64,000 bases of DNA from Stenotrophomonas sp. SAU14A_NAIMI4_8 (GCF_003086695.1 NZ_CP025999.1:3246199-3310198), one strand, 5' to 3'. Shown: positions 1 through 9,449, numbered from the stretch's first letter. The notes: generated by a model from the letters alone, not told the origin. Numbers and translations: made by a program.

Positions 1-85
1 CCGCAACGACCGCGAAGGCATGGCCCAGGCACTGGGTGTATCGCGCACCACGCTGTGGCGCTGGCTGCGCGCAGAGGGTTTGTAG
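1..85 (+). CDS. C-terminal end of a Fis-type HTH transcriptional regulator (partial)
   Basis: Only the last 27 codons are present (frame from base 2, stop TAG at 83-85). They encode a helix-turn-helix ending in LGVSRTTLWRWLRAEGL, typical of the Fis-type DNA-binding domain at the end of sigma-54-dependent activators, including PrpR-like regulators. The rest lies upstream of the window, so the AAA+ and sensor domains cannot be checked and I give no gene symbol. The stop codon is inside the GTAG head of a SMAG palindrome, so the repeat supplies the end of the reading frame. Confidence 0.7.
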   Translation, partial: RNDREGMAQALGVSRTTLWRWLRAEGL

Positions 86-103
86 AGTCGAGCTTGCTCG
101 ACT
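82..103 (+). repeat. SMAG REP palindrome, GTCGAGC type
   Basis: GTAG is followed by AGTCGAGCTTGCTCGACT, a 9-bp-arm palindrome. It matches the published description of SMAG elements (GTAG tetranucleotide at one end of an imperfect palindrome). It fills the gap between two convergent reading frames. Its last base overlaps the complement of the stop codon of the following minus-strand gene. Confidence 0.9.
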
Positions 104-588
104 TATCGAAGACCCGAGACGCTCCTTTGCCGTCCCCACCGCGCTTCGACGGCCAACCGGCCACTGCCGGCCGAGGCAATCCACAACAGCAACATACCCA
201 ACGCAACTTCGCTCAGATAGAAGAACCAGCTCAACCAATCCAGCACGCCCATCCCCGCCGGAATCCGTGCAATGCCATCGGTCAGCGCCGCCACCGCGCA
301 TATCGCCGCGAGCATCAGGGCCGAGGGGCGGCTCAGAACCCCCAGTACCAGCAGACCGCCAGCAATCCATTCACCTGTGCCCAGCACTGGCGCACTGAAC
401 ACCGGAAACGGAATACCTGCCTCGACCAGCGTATGCACCATACGCTCGCGCCCCTCGTCGGTGAACACCTTGTTCCAGCCGGACACGCTGAACATCACCC
501 CCGCCACGATGCGTGCTGAAAGCAGCAGCAGACCTTCAATACCACCGCGCGGGGACGGCACGGCAAACAGACAGCGCCAGGACGGCAT
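103..588 (-). CDS. DoxX-like integral membrane protein
   Basis: A 161-residue protein with about four hydrophobic segments, starting MPSWRCLFAV. It carries ARIVAGVMFSVSGWNKVF near the N-terminus, the typical opening of DoxX/DoxD-family membrane proteins (function mostly unassigned; some take part in redox or sulfur metabolism). I chose the ATG at 588 because the in-frame extension upstream to 846 is not hydrophobic and looks non-coding. The C-terminus ends VEARWGRQRSVSGLR. No operon partner is visible: it converges on the preceding regulator and is divergent from the broken gene at 1000. The family assignment rests on hydropathy and this motif. Confidence 0.7.
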   Translation of the reverse strand: MPSWRCLFAVPSPRGGIEGLLLLSARIVAGVMFSVSGWNKVFTDEGRERMVHTLVEAGIPFPVFSAPVLGTGEWIAGGLLVLGVLSRPSALMLAAICAVAALTDGIARIPAGMGVLDWLSWFFYLSEVALGMLLLWIASAGSGRLAVEARWGRQRSVSGLR

Positions 589-999
589 GGCAACTCCGGA
601 GCAGGGAACATCATCCCGAGTGTGCCGAGTCGCGGCCATCTCGGAGATGAAGCTGGCCGGTCCATTGGCGACATATTGTCCCCTGCAGAACCGCAGAGGT
701 GCGAGAGGAACCGAATGATCAATGCTGTACCCGTTCCCAGAGGATTCCGCATTCGCGCCTGTGCACGACGGAGACCCACCAGCACTCCCGCACGACTGTA
801 TATGCTCGAAAATTCTGCTCGTTGATGGAAGCTGCGGCCAGGGCATGCTCGCGGATGGAACGAACTGCCAAATGGCTCACACCAGACTGCACCGGCACGC
901 GATATCAATCAGAACCATGACGTTCAAGAAATCACTCCGCCAATCCCGATGAAAGGACGTCATATCCACGCACACCCTGACAATCGATAAGGAAATCCA
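589..999. other. Intergenic stretch without a recognisable gene
   Basis: About 410 bp between the divergent DoxX-like gene and the broken gene at 1000. Base composition is visibly less G+C-rich than the surroundings. Several overlapping short frames exist but none has a convincing start signal or a protein I recognise. The segment would carry both promoters; AAGGA at 989-993 is the ribosome site for the downstream GTG. I see no repeat in it. Confidence 0.5.
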
Positions 1000-1747
1000 G
1001 TGAAAACCTCATCCGGATCACGCAACATCCTGACTGCAACCGTCACCCTGCTTGCAGCATCTGCGATATTCAATCTGAACGCAGCGACTCAGGACAGGGA
1101 CATGGTTTCTGAGAAGTACGCAGACACTTACAGGACGTCCACCGAAGAGGCGACACAACGACTCGCCGCGTCGAGAGACGCCGGTCGACTGCAGCAACGC
1201 ATCGCGACGGAAAACCCGGAAACGTTCGCAGGCCTCTACATCGAGCACTCGCCCGAATTCCAAATCGTCGTGCTGTTCACCAAAGATCCAGAGCGAAATC
1301 TAGCCAGGTATACGCAGAGCAGATTGTATTCCGCGAGAGTCGCGCCACGCTCCCTTGAAACGCTACGGGCGGCACAAGAAAAAAATGGGCGAACAGCTGT
1401 CGAAATCGGGGGTGCGTTTCGAAAGCGGAATCGACATCAGAATGTCGGAAGTCCAGATCCGGGTATTGGATGGCAGAAGAGCGAGAGAGGTGCTGGCAAA
1501 CCTCCTTGCTGCAACAGACTTCATCAGGATCCATGAAACAACGGGATTACCCCAACCAACGGCACTGATTGGCGGAACCAAGGTAAGCGGCCCCAGAAAT
1601 CACTGCACCATGGGAGTCAACGTCGTAGAGGACGACACGCGGGAACTGGGGATCGTAACGGCCGGGAATCGCGACAACAATCTGACGTACTCGAACTCCA
1701 CCCTACAGCCGGTCACGGCCCTCTTGGCAGATAGGACGGGCTCGTAG
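1000..1747 (+). pseudogene. Frameshifted, truncated secreted protein resembling a S1-type serine protease pro-region
   Basis: Reading starts at GTG 1000 behind AAGGA with a signal peptide (MKTSSGSRNILTATVTLLAA). It continues to a run of seven A's at 1379-1385, where the frame is lost. Dropping one A gives AQEKMGEQLSKSG and opens the next frame to TAG at 1745-1747, about 249 residues in all. The middle (FAGLYIEHSPEFQIVVLF) looks like the pro-region of streptogrisin or alpha-lytic-type secreted proteases. The end (CTMGVNVVED, then GIVTAGN) looks like the start of a trypsin-fold domain, but the usual TAGHC histidine motif is absent and the rest of the catalytic domain is missing. The stop lies in the GTAG of a SMAG repeat, so the gene may have been cut off there. 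The homopolymer shift could also be a sequencing error; the truncation is independent of it. Confidence 0.6.
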
Positions 1748-1795
1748 AGTCGAGCTTGCTCGACTGCCCAGGCAGTCGAACAAGCTCGACTCTAC
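1744..1795. repeat. Facing pair of SMAG palindromes (GTCGAGC type)
   Basis: A forward copy at 1744-1765 and a reverse copy at 1774-1795 (one base different, AGTCGAACAAGCTCGACT) face each other across 8 bp. Together they can form one long hairpin. The pair separates the truncated protease-like gene from the HD-GYP gene and includes the former's stop codon. Confidence 0.9.
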
Positions 1796-1867
1796 AAAGG
1801 CGGCCCCGCCCCCTGTCCGGTTGCGCACGCAACCTGCGTAGGGCTATCGGCATAGGGGGGAAGCCTG

Positions 1868-4657
1868 ATGAGCCACGCCGTACCGGGTCCGCGCCAGTTC
1901 CGCATCCGCGTCCATATCACCGCGCTGACCATGACCTGCATGGCCCTGGTCGCCGCACTGCTGATCGGCTGGGGCGTGATTGCCACCTACCAGCGCCTGG
2001 GCGCGGATGCCCGGCAGCGCGCCCTGCGCGATACCACCCTGCTGGCCGAACAGTTGCGCCTGCAGTTTGCCCCGGCACAGGTGGCGCTGGGCCAGATCGG
2101 CGCCGGCCAGCTGCCCGCCCTGGCCGACGAACGCAGCCGCCTGGACCATGCCGCGCCGCTGCTGGCCGCACTGCGCGCGGCGCCGGTGGCAGCCTCGGTG
2201 TACGTGGCCTACCCCAATGGCGATCTGCTGCTGGCCCGATCACTGGCGGTGCCGGCCGTGCGCGAAAGCGTGGCGGCGCCCAGTACTGCCGACATGCTGC
2301 TGCAGACGCTCAGCCAACAGGTCGACGGCACGCGCGTGGCACGCTTCCACTTCCTGGATGCGCAAGGCCAGCCGCTGCCGACACGCCCATGGCCCAGCCA
2401 CGACTTCGATCCGCGCCAGCGCAGCTGGTACCAGCAGGCGTGGCAGCGCCCGGGCAGCGTGCATGTCTCGGTGCCGTATCGCTTTGCCACCACCGGCCGC
2501 ATGGGCGTCACGCTCAGTGAACGCGCCACCACCGCCGACGCCGTGGTCGGCGTAGATGTGGCACTGGACGATCTGGCCCAGGTGCTGGCCACGCTGCGGG
2601 CAACACCGGGTACCGAGCTGGCCCTGCTGCACGGCAACGGCGAGATCGTTGCCAGCACGTTGGCCGCGCCAGCAGGCCACACCCCGCTGGCGCAGGCCCA
2701 GGCACGCGCCACGCACAGCGGCCTGCCCGTGCAGTTCAACACCGCAGGTCGCACCTGGATCGGGTTGCGTTCGCGGCTGCAGACCGGGCACGGGCAGACC
2801 TTCGATCTGCTGGAAGCGCTGCCGATGGATGAGCTGGCGGCCGACGCGCGCCGGCGTGCCGCGCAGACGCTGGGCCTGGCGCTGTTGCTGACCCTGCTGC
2901 TGTTGCCACTGGGCTGGCTGGCCGGGCGCGCCCTGGGCCGCAGCCTGGTCGGCCTGCGCGAACGCAGCCTGCGTATTGCCCGCTTCGACTTCACCGGCGC
3001 GCCCTTGCCTGCCAGCCGCGTGCGCGAGGTGAGCGAGCTGTCGCAGGCCATCCAGCATATGGGCGGCACGATTGCCGCGTTCCTGGACCTGACCGAATGC
3101 CTGGCCACCGAGCCGCAGATGGAGCGCATGCTGCAGCGGGTGCTGGAGCAAATGGTCAAGGCCACCCAATCTCGCGCGGCGGCGGTCTATCTTCCAGATG
3201 CACCCACCGGTGCCCTGCACCGCGCGGCTCTGGTGGGCACGCTGTACACGCCCTTGCCGGCGCACATCGCGTGGCCGACCGACGCGGTGCACGACCAGCC
3301 ACCGGCCGGACAACTGCGACTGCCCCTGCGCGGCCGGCAGGGCAACCTGCAGGGACTGCTGGTCCTGGAGCACCCGACCGATGCCGCCCACGACGATGCG
3401 GCCTTCCTGCAGTTCACCCAGCGCCTGTCGGGCATGCTGGCGGTGGCCATCGAGACCCGCCAGCTGTCCGAGGCGCAACGGCAGTTGTTCGAGGCACTCA
3501 TCCGCCTGCTGGCCGATGCGATCGACGCCAAGAGCCCCTACACCGGCGCCCACTGCGAGCGCGTGCCGCAGATGGCCATCGAGCTGGCCGAGCACCTGCA
3601 CCAGGCCGATGACGGGCGCTACGCTGCATTCCGCATGAGCGAAGGCGAGCGTGAGGCGTTCCGGCTTGGCGCTTGGCTGCACGACTGCGGCAAGGTCATC
3701 AGTCCCGAGCACATCGTGGACAAGGCGACCAAGCTGGAGGTCATCCGCAACCGCATCCACGAGGTGCGCCTGCGCTTCGAGATCCTCTGGCGCGATGCGG
3801 AACTGTCGGCCGCACGTGGCGAAACCACTGCACCGCAGCTCGCCAGCCGACAGCAGCAGCTGCAGGATGATTTCGCGTTCGTGGCCGGCTGCAACCTGGG
3901 CGGCGAATTCATGGCCGATGAAGCCATCGCGCGGCTGCAGGCCATCGGCCAGCAACCCTGGCAGCGCAACTTCGACGACCGCCTGGGCCTGTCGGCCGCC
4001 GAGCTTCGCCATCTGCAAGCACAGCGCCCGCAGGCTCCGTCCCTGCCGGCCGCGGCCACCCTGCTGCAGGACCTGCCCGAACACCGCGTGCCGTGGGGCA
4101 GCGACCGCCCGGCCGTGGAAGCAGGCGACCCGCGCAATACGCTCGGCTTCAACATGGAACTGCCCCCGTGCCAGCAGAACATCGGCGAGCTGTACAACCT
4201 GGGCATCCGCCGCGGCACGCTCACCGACGAAGACCGCTTCCGCATCAACAACCACATCGTGCAGACCTACGTGATGCTGAAGGCCCTGCCCTGGCCGCCG
4301 GGCCTGGAAATGGTGCCGGAGCTGGCCGCCACCCATCACGAGCGGCTGGACGGCAAGGGTTATCCGCGGCGCCTGCCCGGCGACCAGCTGGGGTTGCTGG
4401 ACCGGGTGATGGCACTGTGCGACGTGTTCGAAGCACTCACCGCCGCCGACCGCCCTTACAAGCCGGCCAAGCCGCTCAGCGAAACGCTGCGCATCATGGC
4501 GTTGATGTGCAACGAGCAGCATCTGGATGCCGAGCTGTTCCGCTACTTCCTGCGCAGCCGGTTGTGGGATGTATTTGCCGAGCGATTCATGACGGCTGCA
4601 CAGCGCGACCCTGTGGACGTGGAGGCGCTGGAAGGCCTGCTGACAGCGCCACGGTAG
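1868..4657 (+). CDS. Membrane sensor HD-GYP phosphodiesterase (Cache-GAF-HD-GYP) with an insertion in the catalytic domain
   Basis: A 929-residue protein, probably a cyclic-di-GMP phosphodiesterase. The start at 1868 follows GGGGGAAG. Layout by eye: membrane helix at about 17-40, a periplasmic dCache-like sensor at 45-330, a second helix at about 334-360, a HAMP-like linker, a GAF-like region at about 405-538, then the HD-GYP domain. The HD pair is at 605-606 (LHDCGK) and the GYP signature HHERLDGKGYP at 823-833. These are about 218 residues apart, compared with roughly 60 in compact HD-GYP proteins such as RpfG. The extra segment (about 615-770) is helical and not recognised. Metal-ligand histidines are present. 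The TAG stop lies in a SMAG palindrome. The signal sensed cannot be deduced. Confidence 0.85.
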   Translation: MSHAVPGPRQFRIRVHITALTMTCMALVAALLIGWGVIATYQRLGADARQRALRDTTLLAEQLRLQFAPAQVALGQIGAGQLPALADERSRLDHAAPLLAALRAAPVAASVYVAYPNGDLLLARSLAVPAVRESVAAPSTADMLLQTLSQQVDGTRVARFHFLDAQGQPLPTRPWPSHDFDPRQRSWYQQAWQRPGSVHVSVPYRFATTGRMGVTLSERATTADAVVGVDVALDDLAQVLATLRATPGTELALLHGNGEIVASTLAAPAGHTPLAQAQARATHSGLPVQFNTAGRTWIGLRSRLQTGHGQTFDLLEALPMDELAADARRRAAQTLGLALLLTLLLLPLGWLAGRALGRSLVGLRERSLRIARFDFTGAPLPASRVREVSELSQAIQHMGGTIAAFLDLTECLATEPQMERMLQRVLEQMVKATQSRAAAVYLPDAPTGALHRAALVGTLYTPLPAHIAWPTDAVHDQPPAGQLRLPLRGRQGNLQGLLVLEHPTDAAHDDAAFLQFTQRLSGMLAVAIETRQLSEAQRQLFEALIRLLADAIDAKSPYTGAHCERVPQMAIELAEHLHQADDGRYAAFRMSEGEREAFRLGAWLHDCGKVISPEHIVDKATKLEVIRNRIHEVRLRFEILWRDAELSAARGETTAPQLASRQQQLQDDFAFVAGCNLGGEFMADEAIARLQAIGQQPWQRNFDDRLGLSAAELRHLQAQRPQAPSLPAAATLLQDLPEHRVPWGSDRPAVEAGDPRNTLGFNMELPPCQQNIGELYNLGIRRGTLTDEDRFRINNHIVQTYVMLKALPWPPGLEMVPELAATHHERLDGKGYPRRLPGDQLGLLDRVMALCDVFEALTAADRPYKPAKPLSETLRIMALMCNEQHLDAELFRYFLRSRLWDVFAERFMTAAQRDPVDVEALEGLLTAPR

Positions 4658-4707
4658 GTGTCGACCTGGGTCGACACAGCAAACCGCCAACCAAGGTTGG
4701 CCACTAC
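4654..4707. repeat. Facing SMAG palindromes of two different types
   Basis: The forward copy at 4654-4677 is GTAG followed by GTGTCGACC, TG, GGTCGACAC. The reverse copy at 4686-4707 has GCCAACCAAGGTTGGC ending in CACTAC. The two bodies are unrelated in sequence, so facing pairs need not arise by simple inversion of one copy. The first contains the stop codon of the HD-GYP gene. Confidence 0.85.
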
Positions 4708-4732
4708 CAGAACAGCGCGGCCGCGGCGTCGA

Positions 4733-5332
4733 TCACGGGTACAGCAGGCGCTTGCTCCAGCGCCCTTCGGCACCCACTTCGTAGCACCAACGCTCGTGCA
4801 GGCGGAACTGCGCGCCGTACCAGAACTCGATGCGGTCTGGCACCACGCGCAGGCCGCTCCAGCCATCCGGGCGCGGCACGTCCTGGCCTTCGAAGCGTGC
4901 TTCCACCTCGGCCACACGCGCATCGAATTCCTCGCGGCTGGCCAGCGTCTTCGACTGCAGCGATGCCCAGGCGCCGATCTGGCTCATACGTGGGCGACTG
5001 GCGAAATAGGCATCGGCCTCGGCATCGGCCACCTGCTCCACGCGCCCTTCAATGCGCACCTGGATGCCGGCCTCGCGCAGGCTGCGCCACAGGAACAGCA
5101 GTGCCGCCTGCGGGTTGGCCTGCAGCTCGCGGCCCTTGTGACTGTCCAGGTGCGTATAGAACACGAAGCCACGCTCATCGAAGGCCTTCAGCAGCACGGT
5201 GCGCGCCGACGGACGGCCCTGCGCATCTGCGGTGGCCACGGTCATCGCATTGGGCTCGACCTCGCGGCTCTGCCTGGCCTCCTCGAACAGGGCGGCAAAG
5301 GTGGACAGGGCTTCGGCGTAAAGGTCGCTCAT
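4733..5332 (-). CDS. pdxH: Pyridoxamine 5'-phosphate oxidase
   Basis: A 199-residue FMN enzyme that oxidises pyridoxine or pyridoxamine phosphate to pyridoxal 5'-phosphate in the cytoplasm. Family landmarks are present: [17 protein letters not shown] for FMN binding, then [11 protein letters not shown], and the C-terminal block [18 protein letters not shown] ending RLLYP. Length is close to the usual 200-220 residues. It is divergent from the kinase-like gene, with only about 40 bp between the two starts, so both promoters are packed into that gap. Confidence 0.97.
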   Translation of the reverse strand: MSDLYAEALSTFAALFEEARQSREVEPNAMTVATADAQGRPSARTVLLKAFDERGFVFYTHLDSHKGRELQANPQAALLFLWRSLREAGIQVRIEGRVEQVADAEADAYFASRPRMSQIGAWASLQSKTLASREEFDARVAEVEARFEGQDVPRPDGWSGLRVVPDRIEFWYGAQFRLHERWCYEVGAEGRWSKRLLYP

Positions 5333-5372
5333 GGTTCGCTTCTTCTCACTCGGATTGGGCTATTGTGGCGGC

Positions 5373-6200
5373 ATGGTTGCTGCTGCGTACATGCCCGTGG
5401 TGAAAGGATTCCCCGAAGCGCTCGCCGAGCAGGCGCTGGATGACGCGCTGGCCAGTACCGCCACGGTGCCAGTATTGGCCATCAGTGGCGTGCAGGGGAG
5501 CGGCAAATCGACGCTGGCCGCGCAGGTGGTGGCGCGCGCCCGGTCACGGGGCCTGAACGCGGCGGCCCTGTCCATCGACGATGTCTACCTGACCCGGGCG
5601 CAGCGCCAACGTCTGGCCCGCCAGGTGCATCCGCTGCTGATCACCCGCGGCCCGCCCGGCACCCACGACCTGCCGCTGGCCCACGCAGTGCTCGACGCGG
5701 TGGCCGCGCGCCAGCCGCTGGCGCTGCCGCGCTTCGACAAGCTGGCCGATGAGCGCCTGCCCGAAGCGCAGTGGTCGGCGCTGGACGCACCGCTGGACCT
5801 GCTGGTGTTCGAAGGCTGGTTCCTGGGCACGCCCGCGCAGGCCGATGCCGAACTGGACAGCCCCTTGAACGCGCTGGAGCACGAGGCCGACCCGGACGGG
5901 CGCTGGCGGCGCTGGTGCAACCAGGCCCTGGCCGACCACTACCCGGCGCTGTGGCAGCGCTGTGACCGCCTGTGGTTCCTGCAGCCGCCGGATTTCTCGG
6001 TGGTTCCGCGCTGGCGCTGGCAGCAGGAGCAGAACCTGCAGGCAGCGCAGCCCGGTCGCCATGGCATGACCCGCCCACAGCTGGAGCGCTTCGTGCAGTA
6101 CTACGAGCGTGTCAGCCGCCAGGCGCTGCGCGCCCTGCCCGCGCTGGCCGACCACGTGGTGCAGCTGGACGGGCAACGGCAGGTGCAGGCCGTGCGCTGA
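5373..6200 (+). CDS. P-loop kinase, D-glycerate 3-kinase (GLYK/TDA10) family-like
   Basis: A 275-residue protein with a Walker A motif GVQGSGKST near the N-terminus, followed by LSIDDVYLT and, further on, LVFEGWFLG. This layout is known from plant GLYK, yeast TDA10 and bacterial homologues, placing it near the phosphoribulokinase/uridine-kinase fold. The predicted activity, phosphorylating D-glycerate with ATP, is an inference from family. I start at ATG 5373 rather than 5331 because the longer form would overlap the start of pdxH. A -10-like TATTGT at 5361-5366 also ends 6 bases before this ATG, suggesting a leaderless transcript. A further in-frame ATG is at 5391. Confidence 0.75.
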   Translation: MVAAAYMPVVKGFPEALAEQALDDALASTATVPVLAISGVQGSGKSTLAAQVVARARSRGLNAAALSIDDVYLTRAQRQRLARQVHPLLITRGPPGTHDLPLAHAVLDAVAARQPLALPRFDKLADERLPEAQWSALDAPLDLLVFEGWFLGTPAQADAELDSPLNALEHEADPDGRWRRWCNQALADHYPALWQRCDRLWFLQPPDFSVVPRWRWQQEQNLQAAQPGRHGMTRPQLERFVQYYERVSRQALRALPALADHVVQLDGQRQVQAVR

Positions 6201-6274
6201 CAGCGACGCGCGGATGCTTCCAACCGCAACCATCGTGCCGGGCCCGGGGCGTGAAGGTGTTAGCATCACAGGGC

Positions 6275-6817
6275 ATGAATCCTGCTCCGAACCTGATCCT
6301 GATCGGCCCGATGGGCGCCGGCAAAACCTGCATCGGCCGCCGCCTGGCCGAACGCTTCACGCTGCACTTCGTGGACGTGGACCAGGCCATCGTCGATACC
6401 GCCGGCGCCAGCATTCCGACCATTTTCGAGCACTCCGGCGAAGCCGGCTTCCGCGCCCATGAACGCCAGGCCCTGGCCCAGGTACTGGCTGGCCAGGGCC
6501 AGCTGGTATCCACCGGCGGCGGCGCCGTGCTGGACCCGGACAACCGCGCCCTGATCGCCCAGCGCGGCTTCGTGGTGCACCTGCATGTGAGCGTGGCGGC
6601 CCAGCTGGAACGGCTGGCCCGCGACAAGGGGCGCCCGCTGCTGCAGCGCCCGGACCGTGAACAGGTACTGCACGACCTGGCCGCCGTGCGCGACCCGCTG
6701 TACCACGCGCTGGCCGACATCACGCTTGACACCGACCCGTACACCGCCGCCGATGCGACCGCCCAGCTTGTCGTCAAGCTGGCCGCGCAATGGCAGCGCC
6801 AGGACCTGAACGCATGA
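6275..6817 (+). CDS. aroK: Shikimate kinase
   Basis: A 180-residue cytoplasmic kinase for step five of the shikimate pathway. The P-loop GPMGAGKT is at residues 11-18, followed by [10 protein letters not shown] (shikimate and Mg binding) and the [10 protein letters not shown] loop. Size is normal. TAGCAT at 6261-6266 could serve as a -10 box for a nearly leaderless mRNA. The end overlaps aroB by 4 bp (ATGA), so the two are translationally coupled, the common aroK-aroB arrangement. Confidence 0.96.
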   Translation: MNPAPNLILIGPMGAGKTCIGRRLAERFTLHFVDVDQAIVDTAGASIPTIFEHSGEAGFRAHERQALAQVLAGQGQLVSTGGGAVLDPDNRALIAQRGFVVHLHVSVAAQLERLARDKGRPLLQRPDREQVLHDLAAVRDPLYHALADITLDTDPYTAADATAQLVVKLAAQWQRQDLNA

Positions 6818-7926
6818 CCACCCCTTCCCTGCTGCAGGTCGCCGTTGCCGGCGACCGTCCCTACACCATCACCATCGGCGCCGGCGCCCAGGCCGACGGC
6901 GCTGCGCTGGCCTCGCACGTACGCGGCCGCCATGTGCTGCTGCTCAGCGACAGCGAGGTGGCGCCGCTGTACCTGGCCGCCCTGCGCAATGCCCTGCTGG
7001 CCGCACGCCCGGACCTGATCGTGGGCGAACACGTGCTGGCCGCTGGCGAAGCGTCCAAGACTCTGGCCGAATTCGGCCATGCCATCGAAGCACTGGCCGC
7101 GCTGGGTGCCACCCGCGACGCCTGCGTGTTCGCCCTGGGCGGCGGCGTGGTCGGCGACCTGGCCGGCTTCGCCGCGGCCTGCTGGATGCGGGGCGTGGAC
7201 TGCGTGCAGCTGCCCACCACCCTGCTGGCCATGGTCGATTCGTCGGTGGGCGGCAAGACCGCGGTGGATATTCCGGCCGGCAAGAACCTGGTCGGCGCCT
7301 TCCACCCGCCGCGCGCGGTGATTGCCGATACCCGCGTGCTGGCCACGCTGCCGCCGCGCGAACTGCGCGCGGGCCTGGCCGAAGTGGTGAAGTACGGTGC
7401 GCTGGGCGATGCGGTGTTCTTTGAATGGCTGCAGCAGCACGCCGAGGCGCTGGTGGCCGGTGAGCAGGCCGCGCTGGCCGAGGCCATCGCACGCAGCTGC
7501 CGGCACAAGGCCGCCATCGTCGAACGCGATCCCTTCGAGAAGGGCGAGCGTGCGCTGTTGAACCTGGGCCACACCTTTGGCCACGCCATCGAGACCGAGC
7601 AGGGCTACTCGGCGCCCGGCCGCGATGCCCTGAACCACGGTGAGGCGGTGGCAGTGGGCATGGTGCTGGCCGCGCGGCTTTCCGCCGACCTGGGCCTGGC
7701 CGACGATGCCGACCGCGTGCGCCTGCAGGCGCTGCTGGAACGGCTGGGGCTTCCGGTGGCCATTCCCGCCGGGCTGGACCCGCAGGCCCTGCTGGGCCGC
7801 ATGCGGCTGGACAAGAAGAACGTGGCCGGCCGCCTGCGTCTGGTGCTGTGGCGGGGCATGGGCCGCGCCGAAGTGGTGCCGGACGTGGATGAAGCGGCGG
7901 TGCTGAAGGTGCTGGGCGCGGGCTGA
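6814..7926 (+). CDS. aroB: 3-dehydroquinate synthase
   Basis: A 370-residue NAD- and zinc-dependent enzyme for step two of the shikimate pathway. Landmarks are [34 protein letters not shown], and the metal-ligand region [11 protein letters not shown]. The start codon overlaps the aroK stop, so the pair forms one operon. A partial SMAG-like palindrome and a GGCAGGG/CCCTGCC inverted repeat lie between its stop and the next gene (7938-7997) and may mark the end of the operon. Confidence 0.97.
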   Translation: MTTPSLLQVAVAGDRPYTITIGAGAQADGAALASHVRGRHVLLLSDSEVAPLYLAALRNALLAARPDLIVGEHVLAAGEASKTLAEFGHAIEALAALGATRDACVFALGGGVVGDLAGFAAACWMRGVDCVQLPTTLLAMVDSSVGGKTAVDIPAGKNLVGAFHPPRAVIADTRVLATLPPRELRAGLAEVVKYGALGDAVFFEWLQQHAEALVAGEQAALAEAIARSCRHKAAIVERDPFEKGERALLNLGHTFGHAIETEQGYSAPGRDALNHGEAVAVGMVLAARLSADLGLADDADRVRLQALLERLGLPVAIPAGLDPQALLGRMRLDKKNVAGRLRLVLWRGMGRAEVVPDVDEAAVLKVLGAG

Positions 7927-7999
7927 GCGGGTCCATGTTCACCGGGCATGGCCCGGCGCTGCCCAGCGGGCGTTGCGGCAGGGCTCACCCCTGCCCCGC

Positions 8000-8005
8000 T
8001 ACAAT
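8000..8005 (+). promoter_or_regulatory. -10 box placed for a leaderless WGR gene
   Basis: TACAAT ends 6 bases before the ATG at 8012, the normal distance from a -10 box to the transcription start. The start codon is therefore a candidate +1. No clear Shine-Dalgarno sequence precedes the ATG, which fits. The -35 is not obvious. Confidence 0.5.
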
Positions 8006-8011
8006 CGGCCC

Positions 8012-8251
8012 ATGCATGTCTACCTGCAACATCCCGATGCCGGTGCGCAGGCACCGCGTTTCCTGCGCCTGACCCTGCTGCCGGACCTGTTCGGCGGCTG
8101 GGAACTGCTGCGTGAGAGCGGCCGCGTCGGTGCGCGCTCGCAGCTGCGGCGCGAGCTGTTCCTGCAGGCCGATGAAGCCCGCCATGCCTTCGACAAGGCC
8201 CGCGATGCCGAACTGCATCGCGGCTTCCAGATTCTTTCGCACGGCGATTGA
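8012..8251 (+). CDS. Small WGR-domain protein
   Basis: A 79-residue protein made almost entirely of a WGR domain: it has [17 protein letters not shown] in place of the canonical WGR triplet, then [20 protein letters not shown] domains bind nucleic acid or act as regulatory modules in poly(ADP-ribose) polymerases and MolR-type proteins. Free-standing bacterial versions have no established role. It sits 34 bp upstream of hemE and is probably co-transcribed with it. Confidence 0.75.
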   Translation: MHVYLQHPDAGAQAPRFLRLTLLPDLFGGWELLRESGRVGARSQLRRELFLQADEARHAFDKARDAELHRGFQILSHGD

Positions 8252-8285
8252 GCCGCTGCCCCTCTTCGCCCAAGGAAAGCCCATC

Positions 8286-9359
8286 GTGACCAGCCCCCTT
8301 CGCAACGATCGCCTGCTGCGCGCCCTTCGCCGTGAACCGGTGGACTGCACCCCCGTCTGGCTGATGCGCCAGGCCGGCCGCTACCTGCCGGAATACCGCG
8401 CGACCCGGGCCAAGGCCGGCAGCTTCCTGGGCATGGCCAAGAACCCGGAAATCGCCTGCGAAGTGACCCTGCAGCCGCTGCGCCGCTTCCCGCTGGATGC
8501 GGCCATCCTGTTCTCGGACATCCTGACCATTCCCGATGCGATGGGCCTGGAGCTGTACTTCGTCGAGGGCGAAGGCCCGAAGTTCCGCCATCCGGTGCGT
8601 GACGAGGCCGCCATTGCCAAGCTGGCCGTGCCGGACATGGAACAGGACCTGGGCTACGTGATGGATGCGGTGCGCCTGATCCGCCGCGAACTGGACGGCC
8701 AGGTGCCGCTGATCGGCTTCTCCGGCAGCCCGTGGACGTTGGCCTGTTACATGGTGGAAGGCGGCGGCAGCAAGGATTTCGCGCGCATCAAGGCGATGGC
8801 GCTGAACCACCCGCAGGCCCTGCACCGCCTGCTGGAGGTGACCACCGAGGCGGTGATCGCCTACCTGGGCGCGCAGCGTGCCGCCGGTGCGCAGGCCCTG
8901 CAGGTGTTCGACACCTGGGGCGGCGTGCTTTCGCCGGCCATGTACCGCGAATTCTCGCTGCGCTACCTGCAGCGCATTGCCGAAGGCCTGGAGCGCGGCG
9001 AAGGCAGCGAGCGCACGCCGCTGATCCTGTTCGGCAAGGGCACCGGCCTGCATCTGGAGGCGCTGTCGCAGACCGGTGCCGATGCACTGGGGCTGGACTG
9101 GACGCTGGACCTGGACGAGGCCCTGCGCCGCACCGGCGGCCGGGTTGCCCTGCAGGGCAACCTGGACCCGACCACGCTGTACGCCTCACCCGATGCGATC
9201 GCTGCCGCGGCCGCGCGCGTGCTGGACACCTACGCCGCCGGCAACGGCGGTTCGCGCGAGGGCCACGTGTTCAACCTGGGCCATGGCATGTCGCCGGACA
9301 TGGATCCGGCGCACGTGCAGGTGCTGGTGGACGCGGTACACAGCCACAGCCGCCGCTGA
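8286..9359 (+). CDS. hemE: Uroporphyrinogen III decarboxylase
   Basis: A 357-residue heme-pathway enzyme that decarboxylates the four acetate side chains of uroporphyrinogen III. Signatures are the N-terminal [15 protein letters not shown], then [14 protein letters not shown] and [17 protein letters not shown]. The start is GTG at 8286 behind CAAGGAAAG; earlier in-frame ATGs lie inside the WGR gene. Length is standard. An inverted repeat follows the stop at 9373-9402. Confidence 0.97.
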   Translation: MTSPLRNDRLLRALRREPVDCTPVWLMRQAGRYLPEYRATRAKAGSFLGMAKNPEIACEVTLQPLRRFPLDAAILFSDILTIPDAMGLELYFVEGEGPKFRHPVRDEAAIAKLAVPDMEQDLGYVMDAVRLIRRELDGQVPLIGFSGSPWTLACYMVEGGGSKDFARIKAMALNHPQALHRLLEVTTEAVIAYLGAQRAAGAQALQVFDTWGGVLSPAMYREFSLRYLQRIAEGLERGEGSERTPLILFGKGTGLHLEALSQTGADALGLDWTLDLDEALRRTGGRVALQGNLDPTTLYASPDAIAAAAARVLDTYAAGNGGSREGHVFNLGHGMSPDMDPAHVQVLVDAVHSHSRR

Positions 9360-9372
9360 TCGTGTCAAATAC

Positions 9373-9402
9373 GTCACGGTGCGACGTTTATCGCGCCGTG
9401 AC
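9373..9402 (+). other. 12-bp stem-loop between hemE and the MFS gene
   Basis: GTCACGGTGCGA and TCGCGCCGTGAC pair with one wobble around a 6-base loop (CGTTTA). There is no T-run, so it is not a classic terminator. It could be an operator for the MFS gene (start at 9450) or an mRNA structure. Confidence 0.5.
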
Positions 9403-9449
9403 TTCACATGGGCGATCATGGCCGCCCCGCTCCACCGGCTCCCCACGCC

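Noticed and set aside
2240..4690. 816-codon antisense frame opposite the HD-GYP gene
   Set aside because: Shadow frame caused by high G+C third positions; no family recognised and the opposite strand encodes a clear multi-domain protein.
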